Shown here: positions 1 through 9,221 of the stretch, one piece after another
Layout: every line of letters begins with the position of its first letter
Numbering within the stretch: position 1 is the first letter of the stretch
Source of the DNA: a virus
Strand: one strand, 5' to 3'
IMG/VR virus record: IMGVR_UViG_3300049737_000029
Coordinates: 1-54,899 of that record
Length of the DNA: 54,899 bases
Notes under the pieces: generated by a model
What the model saw: only the letters and a program-made list of their open reading frames with translations
The model's database searches: none
What the model was told of the DNA's origin: nothing
Position numbers and translations under genes: made by a program

Positions 1-203
1 CTATTATTGGTGCTTCTTCTACAGCCGCAATCACAGGTACAACAATTACAGGTTCAAGTCTTGTAGGCCCACTTACAGGTAACGTAATAGGCAATATCAC
101 AGGTAACGTTACTGGTAATCTTACAGGAAATGTGACGGGTAATGTAACTGCAGGGTCAGGTTTATCTACATTTAACAATGTAACTGTAAACGGTACACTA
201 GAT
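1..203. repeat. Terminal overlap, left copy
   Basis: These bases are repeated at the far end of the window (54697-54899) with a single difference: A at 128 against C at 54824, which is synonymous (Gly GGA/GGC). The frame of the tail fibre gene runs unbroken through both copies. This is best read as the overlap of a circular or circularly permuted assembly, giving a unit of 54,696 bp. A packaged direct terminal repeat in the middle of a fibre gene would be unusual. Confidence 0.9.
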
Positions 204-3200
204 GTTACAGGTACAACTATTGCTAATGTTACCGATCCAACCAGTGCTCAAGATGCGGCTACAAAGAACTATGTAGATACTGCAGATGCACTAAAGCTTA
301 ACCTGTCTGGTGGAACTATGTCAGGTGCTATTGCTATGGGCGGTAGTAAAGTAACAGGTTTAGGTGCTCCAAGTGCTTCAACAGATGCCGCTACTAAGGG
401 ATATGTAGACACCGAGGTATCTGCTTTAGTTGACTCATCTCCTGATGCCCTAAACACTCTTAACGAGTTAGCTGCGGCAATCAATGACGATGCAAACTTC
501 TCAACTACTATTACTAATTCTATAGCTACTAAGTTACCCCTTGCAGGTGGAACACTAACTGGTGACATTGTAATGGGTACTAATGCTGTAACATCTACAG
601 CTAACCCTGCAACAAATGATGAGCTATCTCGTAAAGGTTATGTAGATGCACAAGATGCTACTAAGTTAAACTTATCAGGTGGCACTATGTCTGGTGCTAT
701 AGCTATGGGTACAAGTAAGATAACTGGACTAGGTGATCCTACTGCTAATCAAGATGGTGCTACTAAGAACTACGTTGACACAACTGCCTTACTAAAATCA
801 GGTGGTACTATGGCATCTGCTATAGCTATGGGTGGCAATAAGATTACTGGATTAGGTACTCCTACTGCTAATACCGATGCGGCTACAAAAACTTATGTTG
901 ATAGTATCGCAGGTTCTAATACAGCGGCGGCGGCTAGTGCTACTCAAGCGGCTACTTCAGCTACTAATGCAGCAACATCAGCTACAAACTCAGCTAACTC
1001 AGCAACAGCTGCGGCTACCAGTGCTACTAATGCCGCTAATTCTTATGATGACTTTGACGACAGATACTTAGGTGCTAAATCATCTGCCCCTTCAGTAGAC
1101 AATGACGGTGACGCTTTAATAGCAGGTGCATTGTATTTTAACACTACAAGTAACATTATGTTTGTTCGTAGTGGATCAGGTGGTTGGCAAGCGGCAGGTT
1201 CATCAGTTAATGGTACATCTGGTCGTAACACATATACAGCTACATCAGGACAGACTACATTCTCTGCAACATATGATGTAGGCTACGTAGATGTATATCT
1301 TAATGGTGTAAAACTTTTAGTTGGTACAGACGTAACAGCTACAAGTGGTTCTACTGTAGTACTAAGTGCAGGTGCTACTGCTGGTGATATTATTGACATC
1401 GTAGGTTATGGTACATTCCAACTTGCAGATCACTATAGTAAGACAGCGGCAGATGCTAGGTTCTTAGGTCTAGCTGGTGGCACTATGACAGGTGACATTA
1501 ATGGTAACGGCAATAAAGTTTTATTCGGTAACGTATATTCTCAATTATCAGACTTACCAAGTGCATCAACTTATCACGGTATGTTTGCTCATGTTCATGC
1601 AACAGGTAAAGGTTACTTCGCACATGCAGGTAACTGGATTCCATTAGCTAATGATACAGAAAAACTAAACTTATCTGGCGGTACTATGACAGGTAACTTA
1701 GACGTTGGTGGATCAGTTGAGTTTGATAGCTTATCTGGTACAGGCTCTGTGTCTATTACAAACATACTTGATGAAGATAACATGGCATCTAACAGTGCAA
1801 CAGCACTAGCCACACAACAGTCTATCAAAGCTTATACAGACACAGCTATTGCTAACCTTGTAGATAGCTCACCGGGTTCTCTTAATACACTTAATGAGTT
1901 AGCCGCAGCTTTAAACGATGATGCATCATTTAGTACTACTATAACAAACTCTATTGCTACTAAACTACCCCTAGCTGGTGGTACACTTACTGGAGGTTTA
2001 AATGTATCGTCAGGAAATGTTGGTATTGGGACGAGTTCTCCAGCGACACCATTAGCTATACATTCTGCATTGTCAGGTGGTGGTGCAATCGCTGAGTTTA
2101 GATCAACAGGAAATACAAGTGCCACTTTAGATATAAGAGCAGATGGTACTGGTGACTCACGCATATGGTTTGATTTAAACGGTGCAACCCCGTTTGCTAT
2201 AGGTGTCGATAATTCTGATGGTGACAAGTTCAAAATTAGCGGTAATGCTCAATTAGGAACTAATGACAGGCTAACAATAGATTCATCAGGCCGAGTTGGT
2301 ATTGGTTGTGCGCCTGTTCGTGTTTTAGATATTGCAACTACTACTGGTGGAACAATAATCCACCTTACAGATGATGCAACAGGACACACAGCTAACGATG
2401 GTGTAGACATTCAACAGGAAGGTACTCTATTTCAAATACTTAATAGAGAAGCTGGCGATATACGCTTTGGTACAAACAACACAGAACGTATGCGCATAGA
2501 CTCATCAGGCAACGTTGGTATTGGTACGAGTAATCCATTAGGTTATAAATTGTGGGTAGAAAACACATCTGAAGATTTACTAAAGTTACATAATTCAACA
2601 GACGGTTTAGACGCATTAATTTCATTCTCAAACCCCGGTGGTACTTTAGGTAGAATACAAGGAATAGATAATGGTGGTTTAGCGTTTGATGTAGGTAATA
2701 ATGCTGGAGGTGTTATTGGCAATGCAGTATCTATTGATAACTCAGGCCGTGTTGGTATTGGTACGAGTTCTCCTGATATGCCTTTAACCGTACAAGCTAA
2801 TAGTGGTGCAAATGCAATATCTATGCGTGGTAGAAGTGACGACTATTCAGAACTCTATGGCACTAGTAATGATGGTTCTACAAAGTATGCGTTTTTGCAA
2901 ACACATTCAGCGCAAACAAAATTATATACATTAGCTAGTACTCCACTGTTATTTGGTACAAACAGCTCAGAACGTATGCGCATCGACTCGTCAGGGCGAG
3001 TTGGTATAGCACAAGATACACCGGGAGATTTTAACACTGCTGCTGATGATTTAGTTATTGGTAATAGTGGTGGAGATTTTGGTATGACCATTAGAACTGG
3101 TACTGCTAGTAATGGTTCAATACATTTTGCTGATGGAACAACTGGAAATGCACCAAATAGAGGTATTATTACCTACGACCACTCTGATGACCATATGCAT

Positions 3201-3845
3201 TTTAGCACTTCAGCATCAGAACGTATGCGCATAGACTCAAATGGCTATGTTGTAATTGGCTCTACATTACAAGGCTCACAAAATGCTGTTACAATAGGTC
3301 AAGCAGGTTTTGTGCAAGCAAGACGAGCAAGTGGTGCGGCGGCTTTCTTTGATAGACTTACTAATGATGGCACTATTATACAACTCCGCAAAGGCGGGGC
3401 AGATGTAGGTAGTATTGCGGCTAACGGCGGTTCTATTATTGTAGGGTCTGGTAACACTGGGTTATACTTTGATGATGGTTCGGATAGGTTAATACCAGTA
3501 GACCCAGCATCAGCAAGCGGCAGGGACAATGCTGTTAATCTGGGTGGTAGTTCAGAAAGGTTCAAAGACGTATACGCTGTAAACTATTACGGCGATGGCT
3601 CTAACCTAACAGGTGTTGGTGGCAGTACAGCTTTTGGTGCTGTTGGTACTTATGGTCTTATTGGTGCTGGTGCTGGTAGTGGTAATTACACTGTTGGAGA
3701 AACAATAGCAGGTTCAAATCTACAAACAGCATATGCTGTTTATAATTTTGTATACGACACTATTACTGCGCAATCAGGAACTTGGCGTTGTATGGGTTAT
3801 GGGGGAACTGGCTACTATGGTACACTTTGGGTCAGAATATCTTAA
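1..3845 (+). CDS. Long tail fibre protein, C-terminal three-quarters (continues from 53853)
   Basis: The frame is open from base 3 and continues the gene that starts near 53853 at the other end of the window; joined, the product is about 1,562 residues. The sequence is Gly/Ser/Thr/Asn-rich and modular. It has short TGN(V/L)TGN repeats at the start, two copies of an LNTLNELAAA(I/L)NDDA module, and several (S/T)ERMRIDSSG and VGIGTSSP units typical of marine phage and cyanophage fibres. An alanine-rich coiled stretch lies near 920-1030. The C-terminal 100 residues are aromatic and Gly-rich and probably form the receptor-binding tip; I see no S74 chaperone peptidase motif. It is followed, after a GGAGG site, by a small fibre-assembly protein. 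Tail fibre is secure; the receptor is unknown. Confidence 0.85.
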   Translation, partial: IIGASSTAAITGTTITGSSLVGPLTGNVIGNITGNVTGNLTGNVTGNVTAGSGLSTFNNVTVNGTLDVTGTTIANVTDPTSAQDAATKNYVDTADALKLNLSGGTMSGAIAMGGSKVTGLGAPSASTDAATKGYVDTEVSALVDSSPDALNTLNELAAAINDDANFSTTITNSIATKLPLAGGTLTGDIVMGTNAVTSTANPATNDELSRKGYVDAQDATKLNLSGGTMSGAIAMGTSKITGLGDPTANQDGATKNYVDTTALLKSGGTMASAIAMGGNKITGLGTPTANTDAATKTYVDSIAGSNTAAAASATQAATSATNAATSATNSANSATAAATSATNAANSYDDFDDRYLGAKSSAPSVDNDGDALIAGALYFNTTSNIMFVRSGSGGWQAAGSSVNGTSGRNTYTATSGQTTFSATYDVGYVDVYLNGVKLLVGTDVTATSGSTVVLSAGATAGDIIDIVGYGTFQLADHYSKTAADARFLGLAGGTMTGDINGNGNKVLFGNVYSQLSDLPSASTYHGMFAHVHATGKGYFAHAGNWIPLANDTEKLNLSGGTMTGNLDVGGSVEFDSLSGTGSVSITNILDEDNMASNSATALATQQSIKAYTDTAIANLVDSSPGSLNTLNELAAALNDDASFSTTITNSIATKLPLAGGTLTGGLNVSSGNVGIGTSSPATPLAIHSALSGGGAIAEFRSTGNTSATLDIRADGTGDSRIWFDLNGATPFAIGVDNSDGDKFKISGNAQLGTNDRLTIDSSGRVGIGCAPVRVLDIATTTGGTIIHLTDDATGHTANDGVDIQQEGTLFQILNREAGDIRFGTNNTERMRIDSSGNVGIGTSNPLGYKLWVENTSEDLLKLHNSTDGLDALISFSNPGGTLGRIQGIDNGGLAFDVGNNAGGVIGNAVSIDNSGRVGIGTSSPDMPLTVQANSGANAISMRGRSDDYSELYGTSNDGSTKYAFLQTHSAQTKLYTLASTPLLFGTNSSERMRIDSSGRVGIAQDTPGDFNTAADDLVIGNSGGDFGMTIRTGTASNGSIHFADGTTGNAPNRGIITYDHSDDHMHFSTSASERMRIDSNGYVVIGSTLQGSQNAVTIGQAGFVQARRASGAAAFFDRLTNDGTIIQLRKGGADVGSIAANGGSIIVGSGNTGLYFDDGSDRLIPVDPASASGRDNAVNLGGSSERFKDVYAVNYYGDGSNLTGVGGSTAFGAVGTYGLIGAGAGSGNYTVGETIAGSNLQTAYAVYNFVYDTITAQSGTWRCMGYGGTGYYGTLWVRIS

Positions 3846-3866
3846 TAATAATAATAGGAGGCGTTA

Positions 3867-4286
3867 ATGCCAACAGTAACAATAACAGAAGTGCGTAACG
3901 CACAATCACTAAACGCAGAGAATACTGCATTTGAAGTAGAGATTAACCATCCAGAGTTTGATTGGATACCTTATCATTTAAACCCTGATGATACAGATAT
4001 GACTGTAGACAACAGCGTATTGCTTGGGCTTATTGGCTCAGACTATGCGGCTTATGTAGCACCTACTCAAGAAGAACTAGATGCAGGTTTAGCGGCAGGT
4101 CTTAGGGCGCAACGTGACCAGAAGTTAGTCGAAGAAGTAGACCCTATAGTAACTAACCCTCTACGTTGGGCTGAACTTACAGATGCTAAACAAGCAGAGT
4201 GGACACAGTACCGAACTGACTTGCTTAACTTACCAGCACAAGCAGGTTTCCCGAATACAGTAACATGGCCTACAAAGCCAGAATAA
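3867..4286 (+). CDS. Tail fibre assembly chaperone 1
   Basis: This 139-residue protein follows the long fibre gene with a strong AGGAGG ribosome site. The C-terminal half carries RDQKL..EVDPIVTNPLRW, then WTQYR and a closing NTVTWPTKP segment, the pattern of phage tail-fibre assembly proteins (Tfa/Phage_tail_APC type). These bind the fibre tip and help trimerisation. A paralogue with the same ending (DPIVSNALRW, NITWPTKP) lies at 6445, also directly after a fibre gene, so each fibre appears to have its own helper. The N-terminal half is not conserved between the two and probably gives fibre specificity. Confidence 0.7.
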   Translation: MPTVTITEVRNAQSLNAENTAFEVEINHPEFDWIPYHLNPDDTDMTVDNSVLLGLIGSDYAAYVAPTQEELDAGLAAGLRAQRDQKLVEEVDPIVTNPLRWAELTDAKQAEWTQYRTDLLNLPAQAGFPNTVTWPTKPE

Positions 4287-4297
4287 GGATATAAAAT

Positions 4298-6430
4298 ATG
4301 AGTAAGGCAAGAGACTTAGCAGATAGTGCACAAGAAATAAACATCTTAGATGGTAAGAGCTTCCTTGATGAGGATAATCTTGCTAGTGACTCTGCTACTG
4401 GCATTGCTAGTCAGCAGTCTATCAAAGCATATGTAGATGGTATCACTACAACTAACATCACTTCTACAGGTGCATTGAATAGTGGTAGCATAACGTCAGG
4501 CTTTGGTAACATAGACAATGGCTCATCTACTATAACAACTACAGGTGCTATCACTGGTGGTAGCTTTGTAATAGGTAGTGCTGATATTAATGAGAATGAC
4601 TTAGAGAGCATTGATGGTATTACAGCAGGTACAGTATCAGCATCTAAAGCTGTAGTAGTTAATACAAACAAAGATATAACAGGCTTCCGTAACATAACAG
4701 CTACAGGTACTATCAGTGGTTCACTTAGTGGTTCTCTATCATCTACTACTACAGCAACTACACAAGCTGAGTCTGATGATAGTACTAAAATAGCTACAAC
4801 AGCTTACGTTACAGATAAGATTACAACACTTATTGGTGGCGCACCAAGCACACTCAATGACTTGAATGAGTTAGCTGCGGCTATCAACGATGACGCTAAC
4901 TATAACTCTACACTTACAACAGCATTAGGCACTAAGCTACCAAAAGCTGGTGGCACTATGACAGGCGATGTCCTGTATAATAATAACGTCAAAGCTAAGT
5001 TCGGTGCTGGGTCTGACCTCCAGATTTATCATAATGGGTCTGATAGTTATATTCAAGATGAAGGAACTGGACGACTTAATATTAGAGGAAACGATGGCGT
5101 AAGGATACAAGCTACTGGTGGTTCTGAAAACATGGGAGTGTTTAACCAAAATGGCTCTGTTGATTTATATTATGATAACGCCAAGAAACTAGCCACAACA
5201 TCAACAGGCATACAGGTCACAGGTAATATAGCTAATGCTTCTGGCGACTTCACACTAGACGTTGCAGGAGATATTAACCTTGATGCTGATGGTTCAGCCA
5301 TCAATCTTAAAGATGGCGGTACACGCTTTGGAGCTTTATACAAAAGTAGCAATGACTTTTTAATATATTCTGCAATAAGTGATGGAGATATGAAACTTCA
5401 AGGTTTAGATGGTAGTTCTGTTATAACAGCCCTAAGACTTGATATGTCTGACGCTGGTACAGCTATATTCAATAGTAGAGTAGCAATAGCAAATGGTACG
5501 GCTAGTTTGCCTAGTTATACATTTAGCGGTGATACAAACACAGGAATGTTTAGACCAAACTCAGATAACTTAGGATTTTCTGTAGGTGGCACTCAAAGAG
5601 CATTTATTAGTGCTACTCAGTTTAATGTTAATACCAAAATTGTAGCTACAGAATTAGACATAAATGGTAATGCTGACATATCAGGAAACGTAACTGTAGC
5701 AGGTACAGTAGATGGACGTGATCTTGCGGCAGATGGTGTTAGATTAGATACAATGGCAACCAATGCTAACAACTATTCTCACCCAACAGGTAATGGTAAT
5801 AACCATATCCCTAGTGGCGGCTCTACAGACCAAATACTTAAATATGCATCTGCTGGCACTGCACAATGGGCAGACGCTAGTGGTGGCTCAAGAGTATTGT
5901 TAAGCAGGTCGGTTATGAACAACACTTCATCTTATGTTTTTACAGGAGTTGATAGCACTAAGTATGATAGTTACTATATTGAGTTTAATGGCATAGTCTG
6001 CACCCAAGACTCAAAAGATTTCTTAATGAAATTTAGTGACAACGGCGGTAGTTCTTACAAAGGCTATGGGGATGTACGAGGAACTCTCTTTTACCATAAG
6101 GGTGGCTCTCAGTTGAGCGACACTTGGAACGAAGATATGAGAATAAGTAGACAACAAGGCTTTACTACTTCAGGAAACTTTGGAGCTAATGTGAGTGGAT
6201 ATGTAATGATAATGAATGCACATGGTGGAAATACAGTAACCACCCAAGCGATGGGGTCTGCTACATATAGGGCATACAGCAATGAACAGGTAGTAACTTT
6301 GTATTCTTGCGGAACTGCTGAAGAGAGTTATTCAAGAAATATTTGGACTGATTGGAATGCATTCAAGCTACAGTTTGATAATGGTAATATGCAAAAAGGT
6401 ACAATTTCAGCTTTTGGTATACTCAAATAA
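4298..6430 (+). CDS. Second tail fibre protein
   Basis: This 710-residue modular fibre is related to the first. It shares the DEDN(L/M)AS.SAT..QQSIKAY segment near residue 24 and the LNELAAAINDDA followed by AGG(T)MTGD module near residue 190. A middle segment with DLQIYHNGSDSYI resembles fibre modules common in marine phages. The C-terminal 190 residues (after GGSRVLLSR) are non-repetitive, rich in Tyr, Phe and Asn, and are probably the receptor-binding head. An AGGA site precedes the start. It is sandwiched between two chaperone-like genes. It may form a shorter or alternative fibre on the same tail. Confidence 0.8.
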   Translation: MSKARDLADSAQEINILDGKSFLDEDNLASDSATGIASQQSIKAYVDGITTTNITSTGALNSGSITSGFGNIDNGSSTITTTGAITGGSFVIGSADINENDLESIDGITAGTVSASKAVVVNTNKDITGFRNITATGTISGSLSGSLSSTTTATTQAESDDSTKIATTAYVTDKITTLIGGAPSTLNDLNELAAAINDDANYNSTLTTALGTKLPKAGGTMTGDVLYNNNVKAKFGAGSDLQIYHNGSDSYIQDEGTGRLNIRGNDGVRIQATGGSENMGVFNQNGSVDLYYDNAKKLATTSTGIQVTGNIANASGDFTLDVAGDINLDADGSAINLKDGGTRFGALYKSSNDFLIYSAISDGDMKLQGLDGSSVITALRLDMSDAGTAIFNSRVAIANGTASLPSYTFSGDTNTGMFRPNSDNLGFSVGGTQRAFISATQFNVNTKIVATELDINGNADISGNVTVAGTVDGRDLAADGVRLDTMATNANNYSHPTGNGNNHIPSGGSTDQILKYASAGTAQWADASGGSRVLLSRSVMNNTSSYVFTGVDSTKYDSYYIEFNGIVCTQDSKDFLMKFSDNGGSSYKGYGDVRGTLFYHKGGSQLSDTWNEDMRISRQQGFTTSGNFGANVSGYVMIMNAHGGNTVTTQAMGSATYRAYSNEQVVTLYSCGTAEESYSRNIWTDWNAFKLQFDNGNMQKGTISAFGILK

Positions 6431-6444
6431 AAAAGGTAACGACG

Positions 6445-6735
6445 ATGTCAAATCACAAAATAGTAGACGGAATAACAATACAGCTTACTGAAGAAGAAGA
6501 AATCCAACTAGCGGCAGAACGGGCGGCACAAGAGGCTAAAGCTCCAGAATACGCAAGAAAAGTACGTGATGACTTACTCTTATCAGATGTAGACCCTATT
6601 GTATCTAATGCTTTACGTTGGAACGAAATGTCAGAAGATAAACGAACGGAGTGGACTAATTATCGTCAAGCTCTGTTAGATATAGAAGACTTAGATGGCT
6701 ATCCAGATAATATAACATGGCCTACTAAACCATGA
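6445..6735 (+). CDS. Tail fibre assembly chaperone 2
   Basis: This 96-residue protein has a C-terminal half that matches the chaperone at 3867 (DPIVSNALRWNEM, WTNYRQALLD, NITWPTKP), while its N-terminal half is shorter and acidic (a run of Glu around residue 16). It directly follows the second fibre gene with a weak AAAGG site. Its stop overlaps the next start as ATGA, so translation is coupled to the membrane protein that follows. It is probably the helper for the second fibre. Confidence 0.65.
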   Translation: MSNHKIVDGITIQLTEEEEIQLAAERAAQEAKAPEYARKVRDDLLLSDVDPIVSNALRWNEMSEDKRTEWTNYRQALLDIEDLDGYPDNITWPTKP

Positions 6736-6998
6736 CTGAGAGTTGGCATCTTTCTAAGTCAGTACCAGTTACGTTAATCGTAGCTATCGTACTACAAACT
6801 ATATCACTTGTATGGTATGTGTCTTCATTAGACTCTTCCGTCAAAAATAATGCTCGTGATTTAGTTCGCCAAGAAACTCGTATAAATACACTAGAGAAGA
6901 CAGTACAAATGCAAGCTGTCTCTCTAGGACGTATTGATGAAAACATTAAAGCTATTCGTAACCTAGTAGAGAGAATGGCAGAACAAGATAATAAATGA
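6732..6998 (+). CDS. Small membrane protein with coiled coil
   Basis: This 88-residue protein has one transmembrane segment near residues 11-30 (VPVTLIVAIVLQTISLVWYV) followed by a predicted coiled coil (RINTLEKTVQMQ..., LGRIDENIKAIRNLVERM). It starts within the previous stop (ATGA) and its own stop overlaps the next start in the same way, so it belongs to a translationally coupled run. This architecture occurs in phage membrane proteins near lysis or tail genes, for example spanin- or holin-like accessory proteins, but I do not recognise the family. Confidence 0.6.
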   Translation: MTESWHLSKSVPVTLIVAIVLQTISLVWYVSSLDSSVKNNARDLVRQETRINTLEKTVQMQAVSLGRIDENIKAIRNLVERMAEQDNK

Positions 6999-7549
6999 AA
7001 CTCTTACTTATACTATTTACCCTACTAATCGGTAGTATTGCACATGCCGATGATGATGTTATAAAGACTGACACTAATAGTACTATAACTTCAAATGGTT
7101 CTATGGATACTACAATCAATAGCCCACCACCATCGGCTATATCTCCACAGATAAGTGCAAGTAACTCTGACTTATGTACTGTAGGTGTAGCAGGGGCAGT
7201 ACAGACACAGATACTAGGTATCTCAGCAGGTCGTACAGTACGTGACATGAACTGTGAGAAGCTCAAGAATGCTAAGACTATGTATGACATGGGCATGAAG
7301 GTAGCCGCAGTATCAGTAATGTGTCAAGACGAAAGAGTGTTTGATGCTATGATGAATGCAGGTACACCATGCCCTAAAGATGGATTAGTTGGTGATCAAG
7401 CTAGACTAGCATGGGATATGGAAGCAGTTAAAGATGAGATCGAACGAGATCAAAACGATGTAATCAGAAAGATGTTTGATGAGAACAGTGAAACTAAGAT
7501 TGGCTTGGGTGTTATCTTTAGTACTCTTGCCTTCTTACTCCTACTCTGA
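6995..7549 (+). CDS. Exported protein with signal peptide and C-terminal membrane segment
   Basis: This 184-residue protein has a signal peptide (MKLLLILFTLLIGSIAHA, cleavage after AHA), then a Ser/Thr/Asn-rich linker. The middle domain holds four cysteines at about residues 61, 88, 110 and 126, followed by a charged helix (RLAWDMEAVKDEIERDQND). The C-terminus is hydrophobic (IGLGVIFSTLAFLLLL). It is therefore predicted to be periplasmic with a tail anchor. The last 71 nt also encode, in another frame, the signal peptide of the next gene. I do not recognise the function. Similar exported proteins sit between fibre and internal-virion genes in other marine podoviruses, as far as I recall. Confidence 0.65.
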   Translation: MKLLLILFTLLIGSIAHADDDVIKTDTNSTITSNGSMDTTINSPPPSAISPQISASNSDLCTVGVAGAVQTQILGISAGRTVRDMNCEKLKNAKTMYDMGMKVAAVSVMCQDERVFDAMMNAGTPCPKDGLVGDQARLAWDMEAVKDEIERDQNDVIRKMFDENSETKIGLGVIFSTLAFLLLL

Positions 7550-8348
7550 ACCATATACGTATGGAGCTACAGGTAATGCGGCATCAGGTGCATTAGGTTG
7601 GTCTATGGATTCTATCTTACCTAGTATCGGTGGTGTAGATATAAATGGATTACTCTATAGGTACACTACAGTAAAAGACCCAGAAGCAGATATGAAGGTA
7701 CATGTAGGCAATCACAACGCAAGTGGAGATGGTTATACATTTAGAGAGACTGATGATTGGTCTGGCGTACCCGGAAATACTATTGTTAAGTCTTTCCCTC
7801 TTTCAAATATACCAGCATCTAAATGGGGTACTGGGTTTGTTGAAGTTGAGGGTGAAGGAACTGTTAAAGATGCTGTTGTAATATACAACTACAGGTTAGA
7901 CAAATGCTATGATCCACAGTCTGACCCATCTTGTGCAGGTTATGTAAAGCCTATGCCAGTATTACCAGAGGTTATAGTCTATGATGCACTAGAAGATGAT
8001 GCAGTTGTAGATACACTAGAAGCTGAAGAGTTTCAGTATGACGAAGATGGTAAACTTATACTAGATGAAGAAGAGGAAGAAGAGGAGACACGCATAGAGA
8101 TGGGATTAACTGCCTCTGCTAATGCTCTTACACTATTCAAGGCACAAAATCAAAGCGATATAATATTAGCCTTAAACAAACAAACTAATATCAATATGTA
8201 TTACAATGCAAAGATAAACGGCGGTACACTAAACGATGCGGCTGGATTAAAAGATGGAACTATACCCGACAACAAGAAAGCTTTACGAAACAATTTAGCC
8301 CAACAAGTACTACATGAAAAAATGGTAGACATGCAGTATAACAAATGA
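7479..8348 (+). CDS. Exported acidic protein, unknown function
   Basis: The ATG at 7479 gives MRTVKLRLAWVLSLVLLPSYSYS, a good signal peptide cleaved before EPY. The product is 289 residues. The N-terminal part is Gly/Tyr/Asp-rich (YTYGATGNAASGALGW), there is one close cysteine pair (KCYDPQSDPSC), and a very acidic block (EFQYDEDGKLILDEEEEEEE) near residue 200 separates it from a helical C-terminal region. No SD is evident because the start lies inside the upstream gene, so translation is probably coupled. The function is unknown. Together with its neighbours it forms a run of secreted proteins. Confidence 0.65.
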   Translation: MRTVKLRLAWVLSLVLLPSYSYSEPYTYGATGNAASGALGWSMDSILPSIGGVDINGLLYRYTTVKDPEADMKVHVGNHNASGDGYTFRETDDWSGVPGNTIVKSFPLSNIPASKWGTGFVEVEGEGTVKDAVVIYNYRLDKCYDPQSDPSCAGYVKPMPVLPEVIVYDALEDDAVVDTLEAEEFQYDEDGKLILDEEEEEEETRIEMGLTASANALTLFKAQNQSDIILALNKQTNINMYYNAKINGGTLNDAAGLKDGTIPDNKKALRNNLAQQVLHEKMVDMQYNK

Positions 8349-8356
8349 GGAATACA

Positions 8357-8845
8357 ATGAAATATTTAACAGCACTACTATCACTTTGTGCATTACCAGC
8401 ATTTGCTACTGTAGATATTACAGGAAGCGTAGCCGCCAAGTGTGTTATTCAAGCAGATAAAGCTGGTGTATACGGCAACCCTATTGCCAGTAAGTTAAGC
8501 ACAACACCTTCAGATGGTGGTGTACTACCTGTAATTAGGTTTGATGTATCTATTGCAGACTCATATACTGCAAACATAACTCACCCTACATCCTTTAGCT
8601 CTTCACCTAACCTTACAGATACACTTGCATGGACAGGAAGTACAAGTGTAACTAAAACTTCTGTGTCAGGAATGTCAGCTTATAATGATGCAAAAGTTGT
8701 AGTGGATAGTACCACTATCTTTAACCTAACTCTTGCAGGTTCAACATGGTTCTCTACTGCATCAAGTGCAGTCTACGGTTCAGCTAAACCTTTGCCGGGA
8801 GGTACATACACTGCAGTTGTACAGGCTACTTGTATTGCTAAATAA
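8357..8845 (+). CDS. Exported pilin-like / spore-coat-U-like protein (tentative)
   Basis: The start at 8357 is preferred because GAGGA lies six bases upstream; an ATG at 8345 would add four residues. The signal peptide is MKYLTALLSLCALPAFA. The mature 145 residues form a predicted all-beta, Thr/Ser-rich protein with one cysteine near each end (AAKCVIQA and QATCIAK) and alternating beta patterns. This resembles fimbrial subunit or SCPU-type domains, whose two cysteines form a disulfide. That likeness is pattern recognition only. The next gene, which overlaps this one by 11 nt, resembles a small Ig-like periplasmic chaperone, which would fit a subunit/chaperone pair. Confidence 0.55.
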   Translation: MKYLTALLSLCALPAFATVDITGSVAAKCVIQADKAGVYGNPIASKLSTTPSDGGVLPVIRFDVSIADSYTANITHPTSFSSSPNLTDTLAWTGSTSVTKTSVSGMSAYNDAKVVVDSTTIFNLTLAGSTWFSTASSAVYGSAKPLPGGTYTAVVQATCIAK

Positions 8846-9221
8846 ACTAATCATAGCGTTTATGGGTTGGGCTACTGTTGTTTCTGCACATGAAATGACA
8901 CCAGCCTACCCAATGTTAAAACCTACGTATGTTGCAGGTGTAGTTAAAGCAGAGATGTCTTTGTTTAACTCACGGGAAGATGTAGAGTATTATCAGATAG
9001 ATTTGTTTGATTTAAACTTTACAAACCTACCATTCTCATCTAAGTATAGGATCATTAAAGTAGGTTATAAAGAACGTAAAGATTTTATTGTGTATATACG
9101 TGAGTTAGATTTAGATGAAGCTACATATATTTGTACTACATCAAAGGTAAGAAAAAAGACAGACTCAAGAACTTTGGTTGTCTCTAGGATATGCTCACGT
9201 ATTGATGGTGAGCCAGCATGA
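8835..9221 (+). CDS. Exported Ig-like, chaperone-like protein (tentative)
   Basis: The start is probably the TTG at 8835, which gives MLNKLIIAFMGWATVVSA as signal peptide before HEM; ATG 8862 would leave only a truncated leader. The mature 110 residues alternate in a beta pattern: VKAEMSLFNSREDVEYYQI, KVGYKERKDFIVYIREL, ATYICTTSKV. This resembles the N-terminal domain of PapD-like chaperones (N-S turn, a hydrophobic alternating G1-like strand, FIVYIREL). There are two cysteines. It overlaps the pilin-like gene upstream and is coupled by ATGA to the next exported protein. The assignment to the chaperone fold is inference; it might equally be a structural or superinfection-exclusion protein. 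Confidence 0.5.
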   Translation: MLNKLIIAFMGWATVVSAHEMTPAYPMLKPTYVAGVVKAEMSLFNSREDVEYYQIDLFDLNFTNLPFSSKYRIIKVGYKERKDFIVYIRELDLDEATYICTTSKVRKKTDSRTLVVSRICSRIDGEPA

